Program-made: the position numbers and the translations under genes
Shown here: positions 10,170 to 22,633 of the stretch, in pieces
Layout of the letters: each line of letters begins with the position of its first letter
Position numbering within the stretch: the stretch's first letter is position 1
The notes under the pieces: generated by a model
The model's database searches: none
What the model was told of the DNA's origin: nothing
Seen by the model: the letters and a program-made list of their open reading frames with translations, nothing else
Assembly: GCA_002688435.1 (NCBI GenBank)
Contig: NZCW01000022.1
Coordinates: 1 to 45,638, forward strand
DNA from: Dehalococcoidales bacterium
Lineage (GTDB): Bacteria; Chloroflexota; Dehalococcoidia; Dehalococcoidales; RBG-16-60-22
DNA length: 45,638 nt
Direction of reading: 5' to 3'

Positions 10170-10508
10170 GTGACCAGCCGCCCCGAAGATGCCCGAAAGC
10201 TGCGTGGAGAAGCCGTGGAAATACCCCGTAACCAGATCCACCCCCTGCCGAAAGGGCAATACTACCATTTCCAGCTTATTGGCCTAGAAGTATGGACTAC
10301 CCGGGGAGAGCTGTTGGGTCAAATCTCCGAAATCCTGACGGCAGAGAGTAATGATAACTACGTGGTCCGCTGCCCCAAAGGGGAGATCCTTATTCCCGCC
10401 ATTGATGATGTCGTCAAGTCTATTGACTTGGAGCAGGGGCGCCTGACCGTGGAAGCTATTACCGGGTTAGTTGACTTAAACCGGAAAAGCAAATGGTTAA
10501 CCGGGTGA
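10170..10508 (+). CDS. rimM: RimM-related protein, C-terminal PRC-barrel portion only
   Basis: DARKLRGEAVEIPRNQIHPLPKGQYYHFQLIGLEVW..GEILIPAIDDVVKSIDLEQGRL; GTG start, no upstream room for the N-terminal RimM domain. Confidence 0.75.
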   Translation: MTSRPEDARKLRGEAVEIPRNQIHPLPKGQYYHFQLIGLEVWTTRGELLGQISEILTAESNDNYVVRCPKGEILIPAIDDVVKSIDLEQGRLTVEAITGLVDLNRKSKWLTG

Positions 10509-10516
10509 CCGTTTTC

Positions 10517-10942
10517 CTAAGTCCCCGTTTTTTTCCTCCGCCTGACTGTTTCCGCCACCTTGAGACGGGCCAGCGAACGCCGCAGCGCCGCTTCCGTCCG
10601 AGCGGTATCAAACCCTTCGGGCTTTTCGGCCATCCGCTCCCGAGCCCGGCGCCTAGCTTCTTCGGCACGGGCGATGTCAACCTCTTCAACCTTCTCGGCA
10701 GCATCTGCCAAGACGATAACTCTATCCGGCCGCACTTCCAGAAAACCGCCGGAAATGACCACGGAGACCTCTTCCCCACCCTTCTTTATCCGCAATTCCC
10801 CCGGCTGCAGGATGGTCATCAAAGGCGTATGATGGGGTAAGATCCCCAGCTGGCTTTCTACCCCGGGGGCGATGACCATATCCACTTCTTGCGAATATAT
10901 TTCCTTCTCGGCAGTAACGATATCAAGCTTGATACCAGGCAT
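10517..10942 (-). CDS. atpC: ATP synthase epsilon subunit
   Basis: [39 protein letters not shown]. Confidence 0.95.
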   Translation of the reverse strand: MPGIKLDIVTAEKEIYSQEVDMVIAPGVESQLGILPHHTPLMTILQPGELRIKKGGEEVSVVISGGFLEVRPDRVIVLADAAEKVEEVDIARAEEARRRARERMAEKPEGFDTARTEAALRRSLARLKVAETVRRRKKTGT

Positions 10943-10946
10943 TAAC

Positions 10947-13210
<2,264 letters not shown>

Positions 13211-13225
13211 TCTTTTACCTCTTCT

Positions 13226-14761
13226 TCAATCAATGACGTGCCGTAATAATTCCTTAAAATGAATCTCTTTAAACTCCAGGATTACTTTCTTAAGGGCTGC
13301 TTCCGTCTCGGCACTGATTTCCTTCGTTTTAGTAACAGCCTCACCTATCTCATGGTACGTTGTTTCCATAAAGCGGTGGAATTCGTTTTCAAAAATAGCC
13401 ACCTTATCCAGGGCCACATCATCCAGATAACCGTTAATCGCCGCGTACAGAACCATGACCTGTGCAGCCATCGCCATCGGCACAAACTGCGGCTGTTTCA
13501 AGACTTCGGTAATCCGCTGGCCGCGGTCAAGTTGGATTCTCGTCGCCTTGTCCAGCTCACTAGTGCCAAACTGGGCAAAAGCCGCCAGCTCCCGGTATTG
13601 CGCCAGCTCCAGCCGGAGCCGGCCGGCCACCCGTTTCATCGCTTTAGTCTGCGCGGCGCTCCCCACCCGGGACACGGACAAACCCACGTTCAAGGCTGGC
13701 CGATTACCGGCGTTAAACAGATCCGTCTCCAAGTACATCTGGCCATCAGTGATGGAGATAACATTAGTCGGGATATAGGCGGACATATCGCCCGCCTGCG
13801 TCTCGATAATCGGCAGCGCGGTCAGTGAACCGCCGCCATATTCCGAGGCGTATTTCGCCGCCCTTTCCAGCAGGCGACTATGCAAATAAAAGACATCACC
13901 GGGGTAGGCTTCTCGTCCAGGAGGCCGATGCAGCAGCAGTGAAAGCTGCCGATAAGCCCAAGCATGCTTGGAAAGGTCATCATAGACCACCAAGACATCC
14001 TTTCCTTGCTCCATAAATTCCTCCCCGATAGCACAGCCGGCATAGGGAGCCAGATACTGCAGGGCTACCGAGTCAGAAGCATTGGCCGCTACTATGATAG
14101 CATGCGCCATGGCCCCGTGAGCCTCCAGAGTAGCCGCTACCCGGGCTACCTTGGACGCCTTCTGACCGACGGCCACATAAATGCAGATTAAATCACCGCC
14201 CTTCTGGTTGATGATGGTATCCAAAGCAATCGCCGTCTTACCGGTTGACCGGTCGCCAATAATAAGTTCCCGCTGCCCCCGCCCCAAGGGAATCAGACTG
14301 TCTACCGCCTTAATACCGGTCTGCACCGGGGTATCAACCGACTGGCGCATTACTACGTTGGGAGCTATCCGTTCCACGGGCCGAGTCTTTCTGGTCTTAA
14401 CAGCGCCTTCACCATCCAGAGGACGCCCTAGAGGATCAACCACCCGCCCGATAAGCGCCTCGCCAACAGGCACTTCGGCAATACGGCTGGTGCACCGTAC
14501 CTCATCACCCTCTTTAATCCTAGTATAGTCACCCAAGACAATAGCCGCCACGCTGTCTTCTTCCAGATTCAGCGCAATGCCGATAATGTCATTAGGGAAC
14601 TGGAGCAACTCGTTATATCTGGCCGCGGCCAGCCCGTGAATCCGGGCAATACCATCGCCAACCTCAATCACTGTACCCACGTCCACCAGAGCTACCGCCG
14701 TGCCAAACTGCTTGATCTGCTGCTTGATAACCGCAACAATATCCTGACCTCTGGTTGCCAA
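13226..14761 (-). CDS. atpA: ATP synthase alpha subunit (TTG start)
   Basis: [41 protein letters not shown]. Confidence 0.98.
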   Translation of the reverse strand: MATRGQDIVAVIKQQIKQFGTAVALVDVGTVIEVGDGIARIHGLAAARYNELLQFPNDIIGIALNLEEDSVAAIVLGDYTRIKEGDEVRCTSRIAEVPVGEALIGRVVDPLGRPLDGEGAVKTRKTRPVERIAPNVVMRQSVDTPVQTGIKAVDSLIPLGRGQRELIIGDRSTGKTAIALDTIINQKGGDLICIYVAVGQKASKVARVAATLEAHGAMAHAIIVAANASDSVALQYLAPYAGCAIGEEFMEQGKDVLVVYDDLSKHAWAYRQLSLLLHRPPGREAYPGDVFYLHSRLLERAAKYASEYGGGSLTALPIIETQAGDMSAYIPTNVISITDGQMYLETDLFNAGNRPALNVGLSVSRVGSAAQTKAMKRVAGRLRLELAQYRELAAFAQFGTSELDKATRIQLDRGQRITEVLKQPQFVPMAMAAQVMVLYAAINGYLDDVALDKVAIFENEFHRFMETTYHEIGEAVTKTKEISAETEAALKKVILEFKEIHFKELLRHVID

Positions 14762-16741
<1,980 letters not shown>

Positions 16742-16817
16742 TAAAAATTCCCCGTCCCGTTTGAATACAATTTCCGCCAGCTTCCCGAGCTGGCCGACCA
16801 ATCAAATAAAATGATAC

Positions 16818-17273
16818 TTAATCCTGTGCCGTAACGCCCATCAGTTGGGCAAAGGCATTTTCCAGCCTGGTGGCAATCACCGAGGCTAATCCCCGATAAA
16901 CCTTGGAGCCTATCACAGGATGGTTCTCACACATTTTAGCCAGTTCTTTACCATTGAAAGCCAGTACCCGAGTCGTCTCTATGGCTTTCACCGTGGTGTG
17001 GCTGCGGTAGGGCGACATCAGGGCAGACCAAGCGATAACCTCAAAATTGGAAGCCGCCTGAAGTTGTCGATGGGCCATCGGCCCCAGTTCAAGATGAAGT
17101 CCGACCAGCCCGTCTTCAATGAAATAGAGTTTCTCCTGGGTCCGACCTTGCTTACACAGTCTCTCGCCCACCTCATATACTTCTTCGGCGCCGATTTCGG
17201 CAATCATTTTAAGCTGTTCATCGTCCAGCTCACGAACAAAGGGACATCTTTTCAATACCTCCAACTTAGTCAC
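16818..17273 (-). CDS. Stand-alone cyclic-nucleotide-binding-domain (Crp/PKA regulatory-like) protein without HTH
   Basis: VLKRCPFVRELDDEQLKMIAEIGAEEVYEVGERLCKQG..LYFIEDGLVGL..YRSHTTVKAIETTRVLAF; GTG start with GGAGG upstream; no C-terminal HTH. Confidence 0.85.
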   Translation of the reverse strand: MTKLEVLKRCPFVRELDDEQLKMIAEIGAEEVYEVGERLCKQGRTQEKLYFIEDGLVGLHLELGPMAHRQLQAASNFEVIAWSALMSPYRSHTTVKAIETTRVLAFNGKELAKMCENHPVIGSKVYRGLASVIATRLENAFAQLMGVTAQD

Positions 17274-17306
17274 CGCACAACCTCCTTTACTACTACTTGG
17301 CGATAG

Positions 17307-17852
17307 TTACTGTCCATCTCCGCCGGCCAGTTCTCTCTGCAAAGCCACCAGCCGGCCGCGGGTGCTACCGTCTAGCAACTTGCCGCCAACTCTGGCGATA
17401 ATTCCGCCGATTAGTCCCGGGTCTACCTTAGCCGTCTTGAGTACCACTTTCCGGCCCACCACCGCACCCAGACTTCCAGCCAGTTTCACCCGATCTTTCT
17501 CATCAAGGAGAATGGCGGTAATTACCTCGGCCGGCTCAATACCACGGTAGTTATCCAGTCGCTGATGATAGTCATCAGCAATGTCGCCGATGATATCCAG
17601 CTTATCCCTAGCGACTAGTAACCGTGCCAGGTTTAACGCCAAGGGACGGATACCTTTCAATCGCTCTCTCAGTATTTTCGCCTTATCGTCAAAAGACAGT
17701 CTGGGACTCTTCAACAAGGCCATAAGCATGGTATCCGTAGCCGTACCGGCCATCTCTGCCAGGTCGGACCGCCATCTGTCCAATTCTTTCGTCTCCAGCG
17801 CTATTTCAAACACGGCCTGAGCGTAGCGCCTCGCCAACGCTGTTTTCACCAT
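17307..17852 (-). CDS. atpH: ATP synthase delta subunit
   Basis: ALARRYAQAVFEIALE N-terminus; DPGLIGGIIARVGGKLLDGSTRGRL. Confidence 0.95.
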   Translation of the reverse strand: MVKTALARRYAQAVFEIALETKELDRWRSDLAEMAGTATDTMLMALLKSPRLSFDDKAKILRERLKGIRPLALNLARLLVARDKLDIIGDIADDYHQRLDNYRGIEPAEVITAILLDEKDRVKLAGSLGAVVGRKVVLKTAKVDPGLIGGIIARVGGKLLDGSTRGRLVALQRELAGGDGQ

Positions 17853-17876
17853 ACCGTCTCCTCAAAAGGCAGTAAA

Positions 17877-18386
17877 TCACTTCTTTTTTCGTCTGGTACT
17901 TTCCTCGAGTACCCGATCAATAAGCTGGCGGTGCGCTTTCTTATCCAGAGAGCGGTCAATGACTTTCCCTGCCACCATTATTGTCAGGTCGGCCACCTCT
18001 TTACGCACCTCCTCAATCGCTTCGTCCCGCTCCCGCTGAATCTCATGGCGGGCCCGGGTGAGTAGAGTTTCTGTTGCCTGCCTAGCTTCCTCCTGCGCTT
18101 TTTGTTTCACCTCTTCCCCGGTCTGGACGGCCCGGGTGATTTTTCCCTGCCCTTCCCGACTGGCCGCTTCGAGTTGCTTTTTCACCTCTTCTTCGGCGTG
18201 AGCCGCCTGCTCCTTAATCGATTCCGCTTGCGCCATGCTCTCTTTAACCCGTCGGGAACGCTCATCCAACATCCGCATCACCGGTCGGTAAGCCACCAGA
18301 TACAGAAGGCCGAGCAAGATAGCCACGTTAACAATCTGCGCCACCAGCACCGGTAAATTTATACCAAGATCGGCCAGGCCTCCCAT
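17877..18386 (-). CDS. atpF: ATP synthase b subunit
   Basis: N-terminal TM helix, RPVMRMLDERSRRVKESM, long coiled coil. Confidence 0.95.
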   Translation of the reverse strand: MGGLADLGINLPVLVAQIVNVAILLGLLYLVAYRPVMRMLDERSRRVKESMAQAESIKEQAAHAEEEVKKQLEAASREGQGKITRAVQTGEEVKQKAQEEARQATETLLTRARHEIQRERDEAIEEVRKEVADLTIMVAGKVIDRSLDKKAHRQLIDRVLEESTRRKKK

Positions 18387-18478
18387 TCTTTGTCCCCTCC
18401 GTTTAACGAACTGAGCCTCATAATCGCCGAAACGTCTTATTAACCATACCGCCCCGACTTAAATACCTAACGGGCAAC

Positions 18479-18586
18479 CTAACTAGCCAGCACCGCCGCC
18501 ACCACCAGTCCGGTGAGCACCAAGGCTCCCAGTATGGCAGCGGCAATAATAACACCTATGGCCAAGGGTATACCATCCTGTCCCAT
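18479..18586 (-). CDS. Uncharacterised 35-aa single-TM micropeptide MGQDGIPLAIGVIIAAAILGALVLTGLVVAAVLAS
   Basis: ATG 18586 preceded by GGGAGGT at good spacing; TAG at 18479-18481; between atpE and atpF; too short for the ORF track. Confidence 0.7.
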   Translation of the reverse strand: MGQDGIPLAIGVIIAAAILGALVLTGLVVAAVLAS

Positions 18587-18606
18587 AACTACCTCCCTCT
18601 ATTACT

Positions 18607-18837
18607 CTAGACAATCATCGCCAAGATAATAGCGATAATCAGGGCATAAATACCGATAGCCTCACAGAAAGCGGTCACCAGAATCATGTTAGTCATTATC
18701 GGACCGCTGGCTTCCGGGTTGCGGGCAATTCCCTGCAGCGCCGAAAAGCCGATAAGCCCTATCCCTAGCGCCGGCCCCATTAATCCCAGCCCAGCCGTCA
18801 ACCCCACCGCCAACATTTTCATTACTTCCGCTTCCAT
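18607..18837 (-). CDS. atpE: ATP synthase c subunit (proton type by binding-site residues)
   Basis: GIGLIGFSALQGIARNPEA and AFCEAIGIYALIIAI. Confidence 0.96.
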   Translation of the reverse strand: MEAEVMKMLAVGLTAGLGLMGPALGIGLIGFSALQGIARNPEASGPIMTNMILVTAFCEAIGIYALIIAIILAMIV

Positions 18838-18879
18838 ATTACTTGTCCTCCTTTCCTAATCGCCGGAAAATTACCTATT

Positions 18880-19845
18880 TCAGTCACCCGCTCCCTGCTC
18901 CCCATGGTGGACCACCGCCAGAGTCAGAAATACCAAGGTCAGCCCGCCGAAGATAAGTGCCTGGACAAAGCCGACGAGCAGCTCCAGTCCGTAAAACGGT
19001 ATGGCAAACACCCAGGGAACTAGGAAAGCGGTAATCAACAGCAGTATCTCACCCGCCGTCATATTGCCGAAAAGACGGAAGGTAAAACTAACAATCCGGA
19101 TGAACTCACTCAGCGCCTCCAGGCAACCGACAAAAATATGGATAAGGCCGGTGAACATACCGATCATTCCGTCACGTACCCTGCCTCGTACTATCTGTCC
19201 AATACTTCTTAGAAACTGTCCTATATTAAGAAACTTACCTAGATAGTGAAAGCCTAGCGACTGCAGCCCGAAGTACTCCACGAAGACGAAGGATATCAGT
19301 GCCAGGGCCAGCGGCATATTAATATCGGTATTAGCGCCCCGGAGCAGATGCACATGGTGACCATCGGCCGTGGTCACCATTATGGAGCCGAATCCGGGAA
19401 TCAGGCTCAGCCAAGCGTTAAAAGCGACAAACAGAAAAATAGTGGCCACCACCGGGAAGAAGCGGCGTCCGTTCTCTTCTCCGGCCACCCTCTGGCAGAG
19501 ATGGTAAAGCCAGCCCAGTAAAGATTCAAAAGCGCTCTGCAGTCTCCCGGGCACAATCTTCATCCGACGGGTAATGACGTAGGCAAAGACCACCAAAAAA
19601 AGCATGGTCAGCCAAGCACCGATAATGCTATTGGTAACGGGAAAACCGAACAGATGGAAAACTACTTCGGCCGGTAGTTCCGGCACGGGCCGGGGTACGA
19701 TGAGCCAAGCCGGCAAGCCGAGGTCGCCAAACAGGCTCCTGCCCAACGGACCGATAACAAAGCCAGTGACCAAGAGTACAAAGAAGACCGCTAAAAACCC
19801 GACCACCACGTAGAAGGAAACACCGAAATAGCCCCGTTTAGGCAT
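18880..19845 (-). CDS. atpB: ATP synthase a subunit
   Basis: SFTFRLFGNMTAGEILL, ELLVGFVQALIFGGLTLVFL. Confidence 0.96.
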   Translation of the reverse strand: MPKRGYFGVSFYVVVGFLAVFFVLLVTGFVIGPLGRSLFGDLGLPAWLIVPRPVPELPAEVVFHLFGFPVTNSIIGAWLTMLFLVVFAYVITRRMKIVPGRLQSAFESLLGWLYHLCQRVAGEENGRRFFPVVATIFLFVAFNAWLSLIPGFGSIMVTTADGHHVHLLRGANTDINMPLALALISFVFVEYFGLQSLGFHYLGKFLNIGQFLRSIGQIVRGRVRDGMIGMFTGLIHIFVGCLEALSEFIRIVSFTFRLFGNMTAGEILLLITAFLVPWVFAIPFYGLELLVGFVQALIFGGLTLVFLTLAVVHHGEQGAGD

Positions 19846-20066
19846 CAGCCGTTCTCCTTGTCCTGCCGGTCAGAAACGAGCGGCAGAAGCATCCGGTAAA
19901 CACCATAAAAAGTAACCATAATTCCCAGAATCAAACCCGGTAGCCAGAGCCAGTTTGTGCCGAACTTATTATCAAGCCAGAGGCCAGCCAGCACACCCAG
20001 CATAATAGAACCACCAATAAAAAACCCCACCCCTACCAGCCTCAAGGCGGCTACCCATCTGCTCAT
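19845..20066 (-). CDS. AtpZ/AtpI-like small membrane protein
   Basis: Two TM segments, GGSIMLGVLAGLWLDNKFGT; TGATG overlap with atpB start; first gene of atp operon. Confidence 0.8.
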   Translation of the reverse strand: MSRWVAALRLVGVGFFIGGSIMLGVLAGLWLDNKFGTNWLWLPGLILGIMVTFYGVYRMLLPLVSDRQDKENG

Positions 20067-20093
20067 ATCAGCCTCAATACCCCCGCCTTGGGC

Positions 20094-20123
20094 AGCATAT
20101 CAAATTCTCTGACATCAGGTCAA
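20094..20123 (-). promoter_or_regulatory. Candidate sigma70 promoter for the atp operon: TTGACC-N18-TATGCT
   Basis: -35 at 20123-20118, -10 at 20099-20094, about 30 nt upstream of the first ATG. Confidence 0.6.
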
Positions 20124-20147
20124 GATGGTATTCGAGAAGACTAATAG

Positions 20148-20180
20148 AAGAGCCCTGACATTTCCTATTCCAGAGCTCTT
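20148..20180 (-). terminator. Candidate terminator hairpin downstream of zinc-ribbon gene
   Basis: AAGAGCTCTG / CAGGGCTCTT 10-bp stem with one G-U, followed by a pyrimidine-rich run; T-tract weak. Confidence 0.45.
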
Positions 20181-20215
20181 TATCACCAGTTTATGAATTC
20201 AGAGAAAATCACGGT

Positions 20216-20539
20216 TTATTTCTGCGCTAAAAGCCGGGAGAAGTCTCCGTCAAAATCCTTCAGGAAAACGTGCATACTCAGCACGTCATCAACGTCAATA
20301 GCATTCTTATCGAACCTACCCGACGCTTCTTCCGCGGGGCCGACCACCTCCCCAGACATCCGGCTTTCTTTGACTACCGCCGCCATCAAGCACCGGGTAT
20401 GGCAGGCGGGACAGGACACGTTTAAGAACCAGAGGTCTTCACGGTGGCCAATAATATCAATGCCGGACATCTCGTAGTGCTGCCCACAGAAATCACACCC
20501 TATTGAAGTCATCAGCTTTTTAATCAGTCTCTCTTCCAT
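20216..20539 (-). CDS. Small zinc-ribbon protein (CDFC...CPAC)
   Basis: IGCDFCGQHYEMSGID..VSCPACHTRC. Confidence 0.65.
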   Translation of the reverse strand: MEERLIKKLMTSIGCDFCGQHYEMSGIDIIGHREDLWFLNVSCPACHTRCLMAAVVKESRMSGEVVGPAEEASGRFDKNAIDVDDVLSMHVFLKDFDGDFSRLLAQK

Positions 20540-20577
20540 CGGTCCAGCCTCTTAAGTGAGATGGTCAATCCTCCGGC

Positions 20578-21126
20578 CTAAGATTTACGTTTGTCAAAGT
20601 CATCTAGGTCAAGTGTGTTAATGAAGTCATAGAAGGCGGACATCTTTTTCATTTCATCTTCGCTCACCTCGCGGCCCTCACTATCGGCCTCTTCGGTTTC
20701 CTCAGTTATCGGCTTGCCCGTCTCTTCATCCATCAGGAGGCCCGCTTTATCCAGAACCGCCTCGTCCGCATAGATAGGCACCTCCGCCCTTACTGCCAGT
20801 GCCAAAGCGTCACTAGGGCGAGAGTCAATCTCTATCTGCCCTCCGTCTACGTTAAGGATAATCTTGGCGTAAAAAGTATCACTTTTAAGGTCGCAAACTA
20901 CGATGGAATCAATGGTAGCCCCCAGTGAGTCAATCACCGAGCTCAGTAGGTCATGAGTCAACGGTCTCTCCACGTCAACTCCCTGTAATTTCACGGTAAT
21001 AGCATCCGCCTCCGCCGGGCCAATCCAGATAGGCAGGCAACGTTTGTCGATTTTCTCCTTCAGAATCACCACCCGTTGGTAGTTCATCAAGCTAACCCGA
21101 ATACTAGAGATACTCATTTCTACCAT
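20578..21126 (-). CDS. DUF151/bifunctional nuclease family protein
   Basis: LPIWIGPAEADAITVKLQGVDVERPLTHDLL; IDSRPSDALALAVRAEVPIYADEAVLDKAG. Confidence 0.92.
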   Translation of the reverse strand: MVEMSISSIRVSLMNYQRVVILKEKIDKRCLPIWIGPAEADAITVKLQGVDVERPLTHDLLSSVIDSLGATIDSIVVCDLKSDTFYAKIILNVDGGQIEIDSRPSDALALAVRAEVPIYADEAVLDKAGLLMDEETGKPITEETEEADSEGREVSEDEMKKMSAFYDFINTLDLDDFDKRKS

Positions 21127-21241
21127 CGCCTGACCTCCACGATTAATCTGCCAGTATCTTAATACTACGCCCTATTACTGCCCCTGTCAACTTAATATAG
21201 TTCACTTTAGGCTCAAAAAATTAGTCATCAGAGAAGGAATA

Positions 21242-21250
21242 TGATATAAT
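21242..21250 (+). promoter_or_regulatory. Extended -10 promoter (TGATATAAT) upstream of dgt
   Basis: TGnTATAAT at 21242-21250. Confidence 0.55.
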
Positions 21251-21370
21251 GATACCATCAGCAGTGTCCCGGCATTACCAGTATCTTCCGAGCTTACGGG
21301 AAAATCGGACTAGGAGCACCATCTCAGCCCCGGTAGAAAGGCCGATAATTGAAACAGGGAGAGCCAAGAC

Positions 21371-22462
21371 TTGGTGATTAGATCGATTAATATCCGCCAG
21401 CTAAGTGAAGAAAAAGAAGAAAACCTCTCCCCTTATGCCGTGAAAAGCCGGCTATCGCCGGGTAGGCCGAGACACGAAGATCCTTGCCCGATACGCACCA
21501 CCTTCCAGCGTGACCGCGACCGTATTATCCACAGCAAAGCTTTCCGGCGCCTCAAACACAAGACGCAGGTCTTTATTGCTCCTCTCGGTGACCATTATGC
21601 CACGCGGCTTACTCATACTCTAGAGGTATCTCAAATAGCCCGCACCATATCCCGATCCCTGAACCTCAACGAGGACCTAACGGAAGCCATTGCCTTGGGC
21701 CACGACCTAGGGCATACTCCCTTCGGCCATACGGGGGAGGATATCCTCAACGAACTCTATCCCAAGGGGTTTCGGCACAACGAGCAAAGCCTAAGGGTTA
21801 TCGACCTCCTAGAAAATGACGGACAGGGACTGAATCTCAGCCAAGAGGTAAGAGACGGCATCCTAAACCATTCCAAGATGAGAGGGGACATCTCCGGAAA
21901 AGAGCGGGGGAAACCCAACACCCTAGAGGGAGAGGTATGCCAAATGGCCGATGCCATTACCTACATCAACCACGACATCGGTGATGCCGTCAGGGCTGGC
22001 ATTATCACCGAGCGCGACCTGCCTCTCTCCGCTATCAAGACACTGGGTATCTCCCATTCGCAACGCATCAACACCATGGTCGGCGATATCATTGATAACT
22101 CGTGGTCCGCCAGCGGTTATACTACAATGAATGCTGCCGTTAGTGATACCACGGGAACAGATAGACCAGTAATAAGTCTGAGCTCTCAGGTGTTGGAGGC
22201 AACCAATAATCTCCGTGAATTTCTTTTTCAGCGAGTGTATAATGTGTCCTCAGTCCGGGAGGAGGCCACCAGAGCCGGTGAAGTAATCCGCATGCTGTAC
22301 CACTACCTCAAGGAGCACGAAGCCAAGCTGCCGCCGGAATACCGCGCCTACAGTGACGAAACGGAACGGAGGGTAATGGACTATATCGCCGGTATGACCG
22401 ACCAGTACGCGCTAAGACTAGCGGACGGGTTACCCGCCGTTAAAGAGAAGATTGAACAATAA
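21371..22462 (+). CDS. dgt: Deoxyguanosinetriphosphate triphosphohydrolase-like HD protein
   Basis: FRRLKHKTQVFIAPLGDHYATRLTHTLEVSQIARTI; LGHDLGHTPFGHTGE. Confidence 0.93.
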   Translation: MVIRSINIRQLSEEKEENLSPYAVKSRLSPGRPRHEDPCPIRTTFQRDRDRIIHSKAFRRLKHKTQVFIAPLGDHYATRLTHTLEVSQIARTISRSLNLNEDLTEAIALGHDLGHTPFGHTGEDILNELYPKGFRHNEQSLRVIDLLENDGQGLNLSQEVRDGILNHSKMRGDISGKERGKPNTLEGEVCQMADAITYINHDIGDAVRAGIITERDLPLSAIKTLGISHSQRINTMVGDIIDNSWSASGYTTMNAAVSDTTGTDRPVISLSSQVLEATNNLREFLFQRVYNVSSVREEATRAGEVIRMLYHYLKEHEAKLPPEYRAYSDETERRVMDYIAGMTDQYALRLADGLPAVKEKIEQ

Positions 22463-22539
22463 GCGCTCCTTTCCAGTGATATTTGAAAGGGTAAAACCCA
22501 GAAGAGAGAAAACAAAAGAGAGTCAAAGAAAGGTGAAAC

Positions 22540-22600
22540 CTCTCTTACACAACTATTCCCTTCCCTTATCAAAGGAAGGGGGATACGGGGGTGGGGTTAA
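22540..22600. repeat. Degenerate palindromic intergenic repeat, copy 1
   Basis: Core cccttcccttatcaaaggaaggg flanked by aacc...ggtt; resembles the element at 27456-27510. Confidence 0.45.
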
Positions 22601-22633
22601 ACTTAGAGAAGAAGAGGTAGTTAATAATATAAA

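Noticed and set aside
18607-18837. Possible Na+-dependent ATP synthase
   Set aside because: The c subunit lacks the Na+ ligands: the residue after the essential Glu is Ala (CEAIG), and the Gln position in helix 1 is Ile.
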